DNA of 64,000 nt, from NCBI RefSeq assembly GCF_003386095.1, contig NZ_QREG01000022.1:1-64000 (forward strand). Reading direction: 5' to 3'. The stretch comes from Marinoscillum furvescens DSM 4134. Lineage in GTDB: Bacteria; Bacteroidota; Bacteroidia; Cytophagales; Cyclobacteriaceae. The position numbers and the translations under genes are program-made. Below, piece after piece: positions 55,767 through 64,000 of the stretch; the first letter of the stretch is position 1, and each line of letters begins with the position of its first letter. A model generated the notes under the pieces. The model made no database searches, was not told the origin of the DNA, and was given only the letters and a program-made list of their open reading frames with translations.

Positions 55767-55953
55767 AGACATGAGACGTAAGACTCGAGATTCTAGACAT
55801 TAGACTCGAGATGTAAGACTTGAGGTTTGACTGGCTGGGCGGCGGCCAGTTGCGGACGGCTAGTCGCGGACGGCCAGTCGCGAAGTGTAGGCAATTGCAG
55901 GAATGTCATTACCCTAATCGAAACCCTGTTGGTTTACCAAACCTCCAGGGTTT
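55767..55953. repeat. AGAC repeat and composite repeat copy E (two core units)
   Basis: An AGAC array (55767-55826) precedes copy E: GGGCGGCGGC, two units (CAGTTGCGGACGGC at 55847, TAGTCGCGGACGGC at 55861), then CAGTCGCGAAGTGTAGGC, AATTGCAGGAATGTCATTAC and the palindrome with two mismatches (55921-55953). It lies in the 416-bp gap between DoxX and the 233-residue gene; the rest of that gap is the promoter region below. Confidence 0.82.
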
Positions 55954-56046
55954 CTAGATAAAATCAGATGACTTTAGACAAGAATCATTAATCACGAGAA
56001 GCAACTTTTACAGCTTGATGATAAAAGACGGTGGTACTCTTGAAAT

Positions 56047-56094
56047 ATCCCCTATTTAGGGGATTGACACAGGCAACGTTAGGGACTAGTTTAG
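56047..56094 (+). promoter_or_regulatory. Promoter with an adjoining 18-bp perfect palindrome
   Basis: TTG (in TTGACA, 56064-56069), a 20-bp spacer and TAGTTTAG (56087-56094) form a good Bacteroidota promoter 30 bp before the ATG at 56125. Directly abutting the -33 box is the palindrome ATCCCCTATTTAGGGGAT (56047-56064), perfect over 18 bp. Its position suggests an operator for a dimeric regulator. Confidence 0.5.
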
Positions 56095-56124
56095 TCGCTT
56101 ATTTCTAACTAACCATTATTTACT

Positions 56125-56826
56125 ATGAGCAAAACTCATTTTGAACAATTGCTACCACAGCTGGAAGCTATGGAAGCCGACCGTGTAAAACAACCTAACA
56201 TGCCAGTGGACACCTTCTTGCAAGAGGCCGCAGACCTGGAAGTATGGATGCAAGAAGACCTGCCAAAACTCACCGCCGTGGGACTACCACAGCGTACGAT
56301 CGACGCACTACCTGTACGACTGGGGGCACTGCGCCATGCACAGAGCGAGTGGACCCGAAAGCGCAACACCAAAGAGGAAGCCGCCCGACAGTGGGAGGCC
56401 CAAAGCAGTGAAGCCATGGATCTCAAAAACGAGCTGGAGCATGCCTTCCGCTTTGCTTTTCGAAAGCATCCCGACCTACTCGGAAAGGTGCAGGAGGTAG
56501 AGGCAGGCTTAGGCCATGCAGACCTGGTGCAAGACCTGAGTGACCTGTCCTTACTGGGCAAAGCCCATCAGGACCTACTGGCTTCCATCAATTTCCAGAC
56601 AGAAAAGCTAGACGACTCAGCGGCCATCAGTGAAAACCTAAGTAAGGTGCTAGCTGCCATGAATGGGGAGCGACTGGAAAACGGTGAAGACAAAACCCTT
56701 CGCGACAAGGCTTTTACCCTGCTCAAAGAGACCGTAGACGAAATCCGCGATGCAGGCAAGTACGCCCTCTGGAAATCTCCCGAGCGCCTAAAGGGCTATA
56801 AAAGCGCCCACTGGGCAAAATTCTAA
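56125..56826 (+). CDS. Unrecognised 233-residue helical protein
   Basis: No named family comes to mind, though I recall similar hypothetical proteins in Bacteroidota. It has no signal peptide or membrane segment, so it is cytosolic. It is almost wholly alpha-helical and charged, with sections such as MPVDTFLQEAADLEVWMQED, NELEHAFRFAFRKHPDLLG, GLGHADLVQDLSDLSLLGKA and LRDKAFTLLKETVDEIRDAG. The end, KYALWKSPERLKGY, is aromatic and basic. It has a strong promoter with a palindromic operator candidate and is followed by an unusual CCATGG-rich array. It lies next to the CRISPR locus, but on present evidence the association is positional only. Confidence 0.8.
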   Translation: MSKTHFEQLLPQLEAMEADRVKQPNMPVDTFLQEAADLEVWMQEDLPKLTAVGLPQRTIDALPVRLGALRHAQSEWTRKRNTKEEAARQWEAQSSEAMDLKNELEHAFRFAFRKHPDLLGKVQEVEAGLGHADLVQDLSDLSLLGKAHQDLLASINFQTEKLDDSAAISENLSKVLAAMNGERLENGEDKTLRDKAFTLLKETVDEIRDAGKYALWKSPERLKGYKSAHWAKF

Positions 56827-56829
56827 GCT

Positions 56830-57060
56830 CCATGGCGACCTATGAGCCTCCATGGCCCACTATGGTGCCTCCATGGCGACCTTTTTGGCTCCATGGCTCA
56901 TTATAGCATCGCCATGCCTGACTATACCCCCTCCATGGCAGCCATGGAGGGGATATAATGAACCAAGGCGGAATAATATTTGGCATGGAGGCAAAATAAC
57001 AGCCATGACAGAATATTATTTGGCATGGCGCCTCACCCCACAGCCATGAAAGGCTGACAG
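56830..57060. repeat. CCATGG-rich degenerate array
   Basis: The palindrome CCATGG occurs seven times within 140 bp (56831, 56851, 56870, 56891, 56933, 56942 and others in variant form), mostly as CTCCATGGC or CGCCATGCC at intervals near 20 bp. Further GGCATGGAGG and GGCATGGCG words continue to 57040. The centre CCCTCCATGGCAGCCATGGA is itself nearly palindromic. It starts 4 bp after the preceding gene's stop. The open frames across it have no protein-like content. From 57061 to 57190 I see no feature. Confidence 0.6.
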
Positions 57061-57194
57061 GTCGGTATGGCCGGCATTAGATTGCCTCCTTTATAGGTAC
57101 TACCACCCATAGCGCACACCCGCTAGCATCTTACGCCAATTAGAATAGCTTCAAATGAAGCGACTCCATCTCACAAAACCGGAAGAGTTGTTTA

Positions 57195-57213
57195 TTACAC
57201 GTCAATTGTGTAA
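57195..57213. other. Inverted repeat upstream of the tracrRNA/cas9 region
   Basis: TTACAC (57195-57200), 7-bp spacer GTCAATT, GTGTAA (57208-57213). It sits downstream of the tracrRNA terminator on that strand and about 155 bp upstream of cas9, so it could be an operator for a longer cas9 leader. Weak evidence. Confidence 0.25.
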
Positions 57214-57260
57214 ACTAACAGGATAGAAATTTTTTAGGCTATTTTTTGAAAGTGAGGCAT

Positions 57261-57340
57261 AAAAAAAGGCGAGTTTCCCCACCTTGGATGTTTTCACAAC
57301 GGAATAATCCTTATTGTGATTAGCTTTCAATGATTTAAAG
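57261..57340 (-). ncRNA. tracrRNA of the type II-C CRISPR system
   Basis: Plus-strand 57314-57335 matches the crRNA-sense repeat at 21 of 22 positions, so the minus strand carries the anti-repeat (ATTGAAAGCTAATCACAA). Downstream on the minus strand come GGATTATTCCGTTGTG, which is typical of tracrRNA nexus regions, and a terminator hairpin. The hairpin is AAGGTGGG / CTCGCCTT with a GAAA loop (57266-57285), followed by seven T (57261-57267). The RNA start is not resolved; TATCTTTA (minus strand, around 57338-57345) is a possible -7 box. It lies antisense to and divergent from cas9, whose start is 28 bp away. Its job is to pair with crRNA, allow RNase III processing and load Cas9. Confidence 0.9.
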
Positions 57341-57368
57341 ATACTGTTTAATTCCCAACACCATCATA

Positions 57369-60300
57369 ATGAAAACGAAAAAAATTCTCGGACTGGATAT
57401 CGGTACCAACTCCATTGGCTGGGCACTGATCGACCACAACTTTGACCAAAAAGAAGGTAAAATATTAGGGCTGGGCAGCCGGATCATTCCCATGACCAAA
57501 GAGCAAATGGGTGATTTTGATAGTGGAAATACCATCTCGCAAACGGCTCAGCGTACCCAGTTTAGAAGCGTGCGACGGCTCAGAGAGCGCCACCTACTCA
57601 GACGGGAGCGGCTTCACCGTGTCCTGCACGTCCTTGACTGGCTTCCCCTGCACTATGCCAGACACATTGATTTTGATCAGCGGCCGGGCCAGTTTATTGC
57701 CCACGCAGAACCAAAGCTCCCCTACAATGCAGATGGTCAATTCATCTTCAGCGACTCTTTTGATGAAATGCTTGAGGATTTCAAAAAACACCAACCTCAA
57801 ATCTTAAATCGCAAAAACAGAAATGGCCAGCCAGCTAAAGTTCCTCAGGATTGGACGCTTTACTACCTCCGTAAAAAAGCCCTAAGGCAGGCCATCACCA
57901 AAGAAGAGCTAGCGTGGATCGTTTTAAACTTCAATCAAAAACGCGGCTATTATCAGCTAAGGGGTGAAGAGGAAGAAGAAACTCCAAACAAAACCGTGGA
58001 ATTTCACTCGTTGAGAATATCAGAAGTGCAAATGGATTCAGAACCAAATAGAAAAGGGGAGGTCTGGCATTCGATAATCTTGGAAAATGGTTGGGTATAC
58101 AGGCGATCAAGCAAAACACCTCTAACCCAATGGGAGGGAACCACCAGAGACTTTATAGTCACAACTGACCTAAACCCCGATGGTACGGTAAAAACCGACA
58201 AAGAAGGGAATGAAAAAAGAAGCTTTAGATCTCCTCAAGAGGACGACTGGACGCTCATCAAGAAAAAAACTGAGCAGCACATTGGCCAATCAGGTAAAAC
58301 AGTAGGTGAATACATCTATGATGCACTACTCCAGCAACCCAACCAAAAAATTAGGGGCAAACTGGTACGTACCATCGAACGAAAGTTTTACAAACAAGAG
58401 CTACAGCAAATTCTCAAAAAGCAAATGGAGGTGCAGCCTGAATTTTTTGCGCCGGAGAAGTATCAGGAGTGCCTTCTGGAGCTATACCCCTACAATGAAG
58501 CCCATCGGTCAGAACTTGCGAAAAAAGACCTGAAGCATCTCATCATACAAGATATTATCTTTTATCAACGTCCACTAAGGAGCCAAAAGTCCTCCATCAG
58601 CGACTGTAAACTGGAGTCTCGCCGATACCAGGTCAAAGATGAAAATGGCCAACTGGTTTGGAGAAGTAAACCCCTAAAAGCCATCCCAAAATCCCACCCC
58701 TTATATCAGGAGTTTAGAGTGTGGCAGTGGCTTCAAAATCTGAAAATATATACCAAGGAAGGTGATAAAGACATTACCCAAGAATTAATTCCATCTCAGG
58801 AAGACCGGGTGAAGCTCTTTGACCACTTGATGACACTAAGTGAAATCAACCATGTAAAGCTTTTTGAATACTTCTATGGCTCATCACGAGGAAAGGACTG
58901 CAAAGAAGCATTGGCGAAGTATCGCTGGAACTACGTCTTTGATGACGCTCAGGCAAAGGAGGCTGACAAATCAAAATCATACCCACTCAACGAAACTCGA
59001 TCTGCTATTGTCAAACGCCTGGAAGTAGTAGAAGGAATTCCCGAAAGGTTTTTGATAGCTGAAACGGAATACCAACTTTGGCACATCATCTATTCGGTAA
59101 CTGACCGTATGGAGTATGCCAAGGCTCTGGAGTCCTTTGCTTCCAAATACAACGAAAAGCACGGTACTGATATTGATACAGCCTCATTTCGTGAAGCATT
59201 TATTAAGTTCCCTCCGTTCCCAAGCGATTATGGGACATTCTCAGAAAAGGCTATAAAAAAACTGCTCCCCCTCATGCGAGCAGGTGCACATTGGAGTGCA
59301 GATGCCATGGATACCAAAACCAAACAGCGAATAGAGAATATAATCAATGGAGAAGCAGACGATACCATACGCACACTCATTCGGGAAAAGACTGAAGCCA
59401 ACAGCCTAACCGAACTGGATCACTTCCAGGGACTCCCGCTTTGGCTCGCTCAGTATGTGGTGTACAATCGCCATGCTGAGTCTGCTTTGGTTACCCACTG
59501 GAAGTCCATAGACGATCTCGAATCTTATCTTAAAGAATTCAAACAGCACACTTTGCGTAACCCGATAGTAGAGCAGGTAATGACCGAAACGCTTCGTGTG
59601 GTACGAGATATTTGGATGCACTACGGAGCAGGGGCGGCTAACTATTTTGATGAAATACACGTGGAGCTCGGTCGCGAAATGAAAAATCCAGCACAGGAAA
59701 GACAGAGACTTACAAATACTGTAAAAGCTAATGAAGCAACCAACCAACGCATAAGGCTGCTGATAGCTGAGCTCAAAAACAATACAGACGGCAAACTCCC
59801 CGTGGAAAACGTACGCCCGCACTCTCCAAAACAACAAGAAGCACTTAAAATCTATGAGGAAGGTGTATTGGCTTCTCAAAACGATATACCGGATGATATC
59901 GCCAAAATCAGTAAGACTGCACTACCCAAACTATCTGAACTCCAGCGCTACAAGCTTTGGCTAGAGCAAAAATATCAGTCTCCGTATACCGGGCGGGTCA
60001 TCCCGTTAAGTCTTCTCTTTACAGAAGCTTATGAAATAGAGCATATCATACCTCAAAGCCGGTATTTTGACGATAGTCTTGGCAATAAAGTCCTCTGTGA
60101 AGCAGAGGTGAATGCACTCAAGGACAATCAGCTAGGTAGGGAATTTATCAAAAACCATAGCGGTAGCAAGGTAGACAAAGAAATAACGGTATTTACAAAT
60201 GACCAATATGTAGACTTTGTCAACAATCACTACAGCCAAAACAAAGGAAAGCTCAATAAGCTCTTGATGGAAGAGATTCCTGACAAGATGATAGAGCGCC

Positions 60301-62012
60301 AAATGAACGACACCCGTTACATCAGCAAGTTTGTGAGTACGGTGCTTTCCAACATAGTGCGAGATGAGCATAAGGATGAGGGAGTCAACTCTAAAAACCT
60401 GATCCCGTGTACGGGAAAGATCACCTCCCGGCTCAAACAGGACTGGGGACTCAACATCGTATGGAATGAACTGATTCTTCCCCGGTTTGAGCGTATGAAT
60501 GCTATTTCAGGCACCAATGCATTTACTTCGGAAAACACCTGGGGCAAAACCATACCAACAGTACCCGTAGAATACGCTAAAGGGTTTAGCAAAAAACGCA
60601 TCGACCACCGGCACCATGCGCTGGATGCGCTGGTAGTAGCCTGTACTTCCCGAGATCATGTAAACCTGCTAAATAATAAGCACGCAAAATCTAAAGAACG
60701 GCATGACCTCAATAGAAAACTGAGAGTATATGAACTGATTAATTATATGAAGACTGATGCAAAAGGGCCGGTATCACGTGAAGTACCTAAAAACTTCATC
60801 AAGCCGTGGGATACCCTCACCCAGGATGCGAAATCAGCACTGGAAACACTGGTAGTGAGCTTTAAGCAAAATCTCCGAGTAATCAACAAAACCACAAACT
60901 ACTACCAGACCTATAAAGATGAGAATGGCGAACTCCGGCTAACCCCAGAAGGAAAGCCTAAAAAAGGAAAAGTGAAACAAACTAAAGGCGATAGCTGGGC
61001 CATTAGAAAATCCATGCATACTCCGCTTCCTTATGCAAAACGACAATATGTCTTTCAAGTATTAGAACTTACAGAACTAGGTAAAAAAGAATTTTTAGAT
61101 GATCAGGAAATACGAGTAAAATTGGAAGAGATAATAGAACGGTTCGATGGCAGGATAGGGGAAGCCAAGAAGTTCTTGAAAAAGAATCCAATACTTAACA
61201 AAAATGGCCTTGAAATAACACATGGAATATTCAAGCTTCCTGAAATACGCTATCGAAAGCGCCAACCTATTTCGATCCTTTCCAATAGAGGCCAAGGAGG
61301 AGTGAAAACAAGGAAGGCGGTACTTAAATTAATCTATAAAATTGGTGACTTACAATTAATGCAAGATTTGTTATCTCACCTAGAAAATAATGATGACGAC
61401 ATAAATCAAGCTTTCAGCGTTGAGGGATTAGAAAGGTTTAATGCAGACAGAGCAATCAAAGTAAATTCTCTACCTATTACTGAAGCCTCTGAAAGTAAGT
61501 TTCCACTAGGATCTCGTCCAAATACTAAAGTCAAATTCGCTCAAGCGGATTCAGGTACCAATCTGTTTTTTGCGGTATATCAAGGTAAAAATGGGAAAAG
61601 AAGCTATGCGACAGTACCGCTCAACGAGGTAATAGAGCGACTGAAACAAGGAATGAAACCCGTACCTGAGCAAAGTGAAAAAGGGGAGCCCCTGCTCTTT
61701 CATCTTACTCCTAACGACCTGGTCTATGTTCCGCTCCCAGAAGAGGACAGCCTGCCAGACTTTAGCAACCTCTCCAGGGAACAAGCCAACAGAATCTATA
61801 AGATGGTAAGCTCTACTGGGAGAGAATGTCACTTTGTAAATGCGAGAATAGCTTCTCCAATTAAATCATATGATGCTCAATCCTCGTTTGGTGAAATGGG
61901 AAGCTTAAATAAACTAGAAACAACACTAGACTCGGACTCCCTACGTATTAAGGATGAATGCATCAAGCTTTCCGTCAATAGACTCGGCCAGATAGCGCCA
62001 AAGCTTGACTAA
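57369..62012 (+). CDS. cas9: CRISPR-associated endonuclease Cas9, type II-C
   Basis: The 1547-residue RNA-guided DNA endonuclease opens with RuvC-I LGLDIGTNSIGWALID (Asp10). An Arg-rich bridge helix follows (FRSVRRLRERHLLRRERL). RuvC-II has Glu766 (HVELGREM). The HNH domain has His892, Asn906 and Asn915 (YEIEHIIPQSRYFDDSLGNK). RuvC-III has His1083 and Asp1086 (RHHALDALVVAC). All catalytic residues are present and the reading frame is intact. The length is at the long end for Cas9, as in other Bacteroidota II-C proteins; the extra length is in the recognition lobe and in the C-terminal PAM-interacting part (after about 1120). No csn2 or cas4 is present, which supports II-C. A terminator follows, so cas1-cas2 may be transcribed separately. 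Confidence 0.98.
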   Translation: MKTKKILGLDIGTNSIGWALIDHNFDQKEGKILGLGSRIIPMTKEQMGDFDSGNTISQTAQRTQFRSVRRLRERHLLRRERLHRVLHVLDWLPLHYARHIDFDQRPGQFIAHAEPKLPYNADGQFIFSDSFDEMLEDFKKHQPQILNRKNRNGQPAKVPQDWTLYYLRKKALRQAITKEELAWIVLNFNQKRGYYQLRGEEEEETPNKTVEFHSLRISEVQMDSEPNRKGEVWHSIILENGWVYRRSSKTPLTQWEGTTRDFIVTTDLNPDGTVKTDKEGNEKRSFRSPQEDDWTLIKKKTEQHIGQSGKTVGEYIYDALLQQPNQKIRGKLVRTIERKFYKQELQQILKKQMEVQPEFFAPEKYQECLLELYPYNEAHRSELAKKDLKHLIIQDIIFYQRPLRSQKSSISDCKLESRRYQVKDENGQLVWRSKPLKAIPKSHPLYQEFRVWQWLQNLKIYTKEGDKDITQELIPSQEDRVKLFDHLMTLSEINHVKLFEYFYGSSRGKDCKEALAKYRWNYVFDDAQAKEADKSKSYPLNETRSAIVKRLEVVEGIPERFLIAETEYQLWHIIYSVTDRMEYAKALESFASKYNEKHGTDIDTASFREAFIKFPPFPSDYGTFSEKAIKKLLPLMRAGAHWSADAMDTKTKQRIENIINGEADDTIRTLIREKTEANSLTELDHFQGLPLWLAQYVVYNRHAESALVTHWKSIDDLESYLKEFKQHTLRNPIVEQVMTETLRVVRDIWMHYGAGAANYFDEIHVELGREMKNPAQERQRLTNTVKANEATNQRIRLLIAELKNNTDGKLPVENVRPHSPKQQEALKIYEEGVLASQNDIPDDIAKISKTALPKLSELQRYKLWLEQKYQSPYTGRVIPLSLLFTEAYEIEHIIPQSRYFDDSLGNKVLCEAEVNALKDNQLGREFIKNHSGSKVDKEITVFTNDQYVDFVNNHYSQNKGKLNKLLMEEIPDKMIERQMNDTRYISKFVSTVLSNIVRDEHKDEGVNSKNLIPCTGKITSRLKQDWGLNIVWNELILPRFERMNAISGTNAFTSENTWGKTIPTVPVEYAKGFSKKRIDHRHHALDALVVACTSRDHVNLLNNKHAKSKERHDLNRKLRVYELINYMKTDAKGPVSREVPKNFIKPWDTLTQDAKSALETLVVSFKQNLRVINKTTNYYQTYKDENGELRLTPEGKPKKGKVKQTKGDSWAIRKSMHTPLPYAKRQYVFQVLELTELGKKEFLDDQEIRVKLEEIIERFDGRIGEAKKFLKKNPILNKNGLEITHGIFKLPEIRYRKRQPISILSNRGQGGVKTRKAVLKLIYKIGDLQLMQDLLSHLENNDDDINQAFSVEGLERFNADRAIKVNSLPITEASESKFPLGSRPNTKVKFAQADSGTNLFFAVYQGKNGKRSYATVPLNEVIERLKQGMKPVPEQSEKGEPLLFHLTPNDLVYVPLPEEDSLPDFSNLSREQANRIYKMVSSTGRECHFVNARIASPIKSYDAQSSFGEMGSLNKLETTLDSDSLRIKDECIKLSVNRLGQIAPKLD

Positions 62013-62022
62013 TCTTTTAGAG

Positions 62023-62070
62023 AATTAGCCGCAGTTTAGATTTTTCAACTGGCGGCTAATTTTCATTTTT
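62023..62070 (+). terminator. Terminator between cas9 and cas1
   Basis: AATTAGCCGC (62023-62032) pairs perfectly with GCGGCTAATT (62052-62061). The inner bases AGTT/AACT extend the stem, and TTTCATTTTT follows. It starts 10 bp after the cas9 stop, leaving 32 bp before the cas1 ATG. Confidence 0.85.
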
Positions 62071-62101
62071 CTCGATCATATCAACATTAAACCCCACCCC
62101 A

Positions 62102-63336
<1,235 letters not shown>

Positions 63337-63377
63337 TCAAAAATCCCGGACAAATGTGCTTCATTTATCCGGGATTT
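63337..63377 (-). terminator. Long hairpin between cas2 and the array, terminator for minus-strand pre-crRNA
   Basis: AAATCCCGGA (63341-63350) and TCCGGGATTT (63368-63377) pair perfectly. The stem extends inward by AAATG/CATTT with one mismatch, giving about 16 bp and a 5-nt loop. On the minus strand it is followed by TTTTTGATT (from plus-strand AATCAAAAA), a terminator-like T-run. On the plus strand there is only ATTTATAG. It thus fits best as the end of a transcript coming from the array, and may also stop cas2 transcription. Confidence 0.75.
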
Positions 63378-63420
63378 ATAGCCCTATCTTACTGATAATA
63401 TGGCCCTTACATCAGGGTAT

Positions 63421-64000
63421 CCTGTTGCAATCTAATGATTGAAAGCTAATCACAACTGAATAGGTGTTTAACATCCGTAGAATAGCCCTGTTGCAATCTA
63501 ATGATTGAAAGCTAATCACAACTATAATGAGTGAGGACTTTCAGATAAACCTGTTGTAATCTAATGATTGAAAGCTAATCACAACTCAGGCGACTTTGCT
63601 CAGCTGCAGTCACGGCCTGTTGTAATCTAATGATTGAAAGCTAATCACAACACAACTGTCGGTGCTCGAGCATCTGAGCTGCCTGTTGTAATCTAATGAT
63701 TGAAAGCTAATCACAACACATCGCGCATCAATGGCTCCATGGATAGGCCTGTTGTAATCTAATGATTGAAAGCTAATCACAACAGGCATTGCCGATGTTG
63801 TTTAGCGCAAATCCCTGTTGTAATCTAATGATTGAAAGCTAATCACAACGCCGACCTGGAGAGCAGGTTTGGTACCATCCCTGTTGTAATCTAATGATTG
63901 AAAGCTAATCACAACCAAAGATGCGGTAGACATACTGGAGTGGGACCTGTTGTAATCTAATGATTAAAAGCTAATCACAACTATGCAGATGGCGTTGTTG
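63421..64000 (-). CRISPR. Type II-C CRISPR array, at least nine 36-bp repeats, cut by window edge
   Basis: Repeats (plus strand begins CCTGTTGTAATC, ends GCTAATCACAAC) start at 63421, 63487, 63550, 63616, 63682, 63748, 63814, 63880 and 63946. Spacers are 30 bp except the second (63523-63549), which is 27 bp. The ninth spacer runs off the edge. Repeats 1 and 2 share a C in place of T at position 8; repeat 9 has one G-to-A change (TGATTAAAAG). The reverse complement starts GTTGTGATTAGC, as type II repeats do in crRNA sense, and matches the tracrRNA anti-repeat. I therefore place transcription on the minus strand toward cas2, with the leader beyond base 64000. No spacer matches elsewhere in this window were seen. 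Confidence 0.98.

Noticed and set aside
56852..57049. 65-codon plus-strand open frame
   Set aside because: It is a reading of the CCATGG-rich array, with no plausible start context or domain.
63718..63747. Spacer 5 shares TGGCTCCATGG with 56886-56896
   Set aside because: Eleven matching bases in a CCATGG-rich array are expected by chance, and the rest of the spacer does not match, so it is not a self-targeting protospacer.

Overview
The window looks like a chromosome segment from a marine-type Bacteroidota bacterium, most likely order Cytophagales. The evidence is type IX secretion sorting tails, a PorP/SprF protein, a hybrid two-component regulator with an AraC output, promoters of the TTG/TAnnTTTG type, a GH97 glycosidase, and a long Cas9 with a 36-bp-repeat array. 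No rRNA or tRNA gene was recognised. These are readings of the sequence and remembered family knowledge; no search was run.

Layout. 1-7688 (-): most of a giant secreted multidomain protein whose C-terminus lies outside the window. 7971-19579 (+): a TPR-CHAT protein, a membrane histidine kinase, a dienelactone hydrolase, DNA polymerase I, a threonine dehydratase and a dipeptidyl peptidase IV. 19589-22833: a lipid kinase, Lgt, a thioesterase and an MBL-fold hydrolase. 22834-28250: an accessory island with dispersed palindromes, a 21-bp tandem array, a polymorphic-toxin-like protein coupled to a candidate immunity gene, and a mosaic of two gene fragments downstream. 28258-42226 (-): a three-gene operon for two very large T9SS cargo proteins and a PorP/SprF-SPOR protein. 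42566-49559: a hybrid two-component regulator, a 7TMR-LuxR regulator, a CruF-like carotenoid protein and a SusB-like GH97 enzyme. 49933-52765 (-): an ECF sigma, anti-sigma and two DUF4097 proteins. 52766-57360: a repeat-rich zone with DUF1456, a frameshifted VapC and its Phd antitoxin, DoxX and an unrecognised 233-residue protein. 57261-64000: a complete type II-C CRISPR-Cas locus.

How the genes work together. The CRISPR locus is the best-defined system. A tracrRNA gene lies antisense to the cas9 leader and carries an anti-repeat and a terminator. Cas9 has all RuvC and HNH catalytic residues. Cas1 and Cas2 overlap by 4 nt. The array appears to be read on the minus strand toward cas2 and to end at a hairpin there. 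The T9SS operon pairs two exported adhesin-like cargo proteins with an outer-membrane PorP/SprF partner. The sigma operon pairs a regulator with two envelope proteins.

The least explained parts are the intergenic regions. One composite dispersed repeat (five copies) carries a 14-bp tandem core that varies from 0 to 6 units and ends in a near-perfect 33-bp palindrome. A 21-bp His-codon array and a CCATGG-rich array are also unexplained, as are several perfect palindromes set in or beside promoter-like elements.
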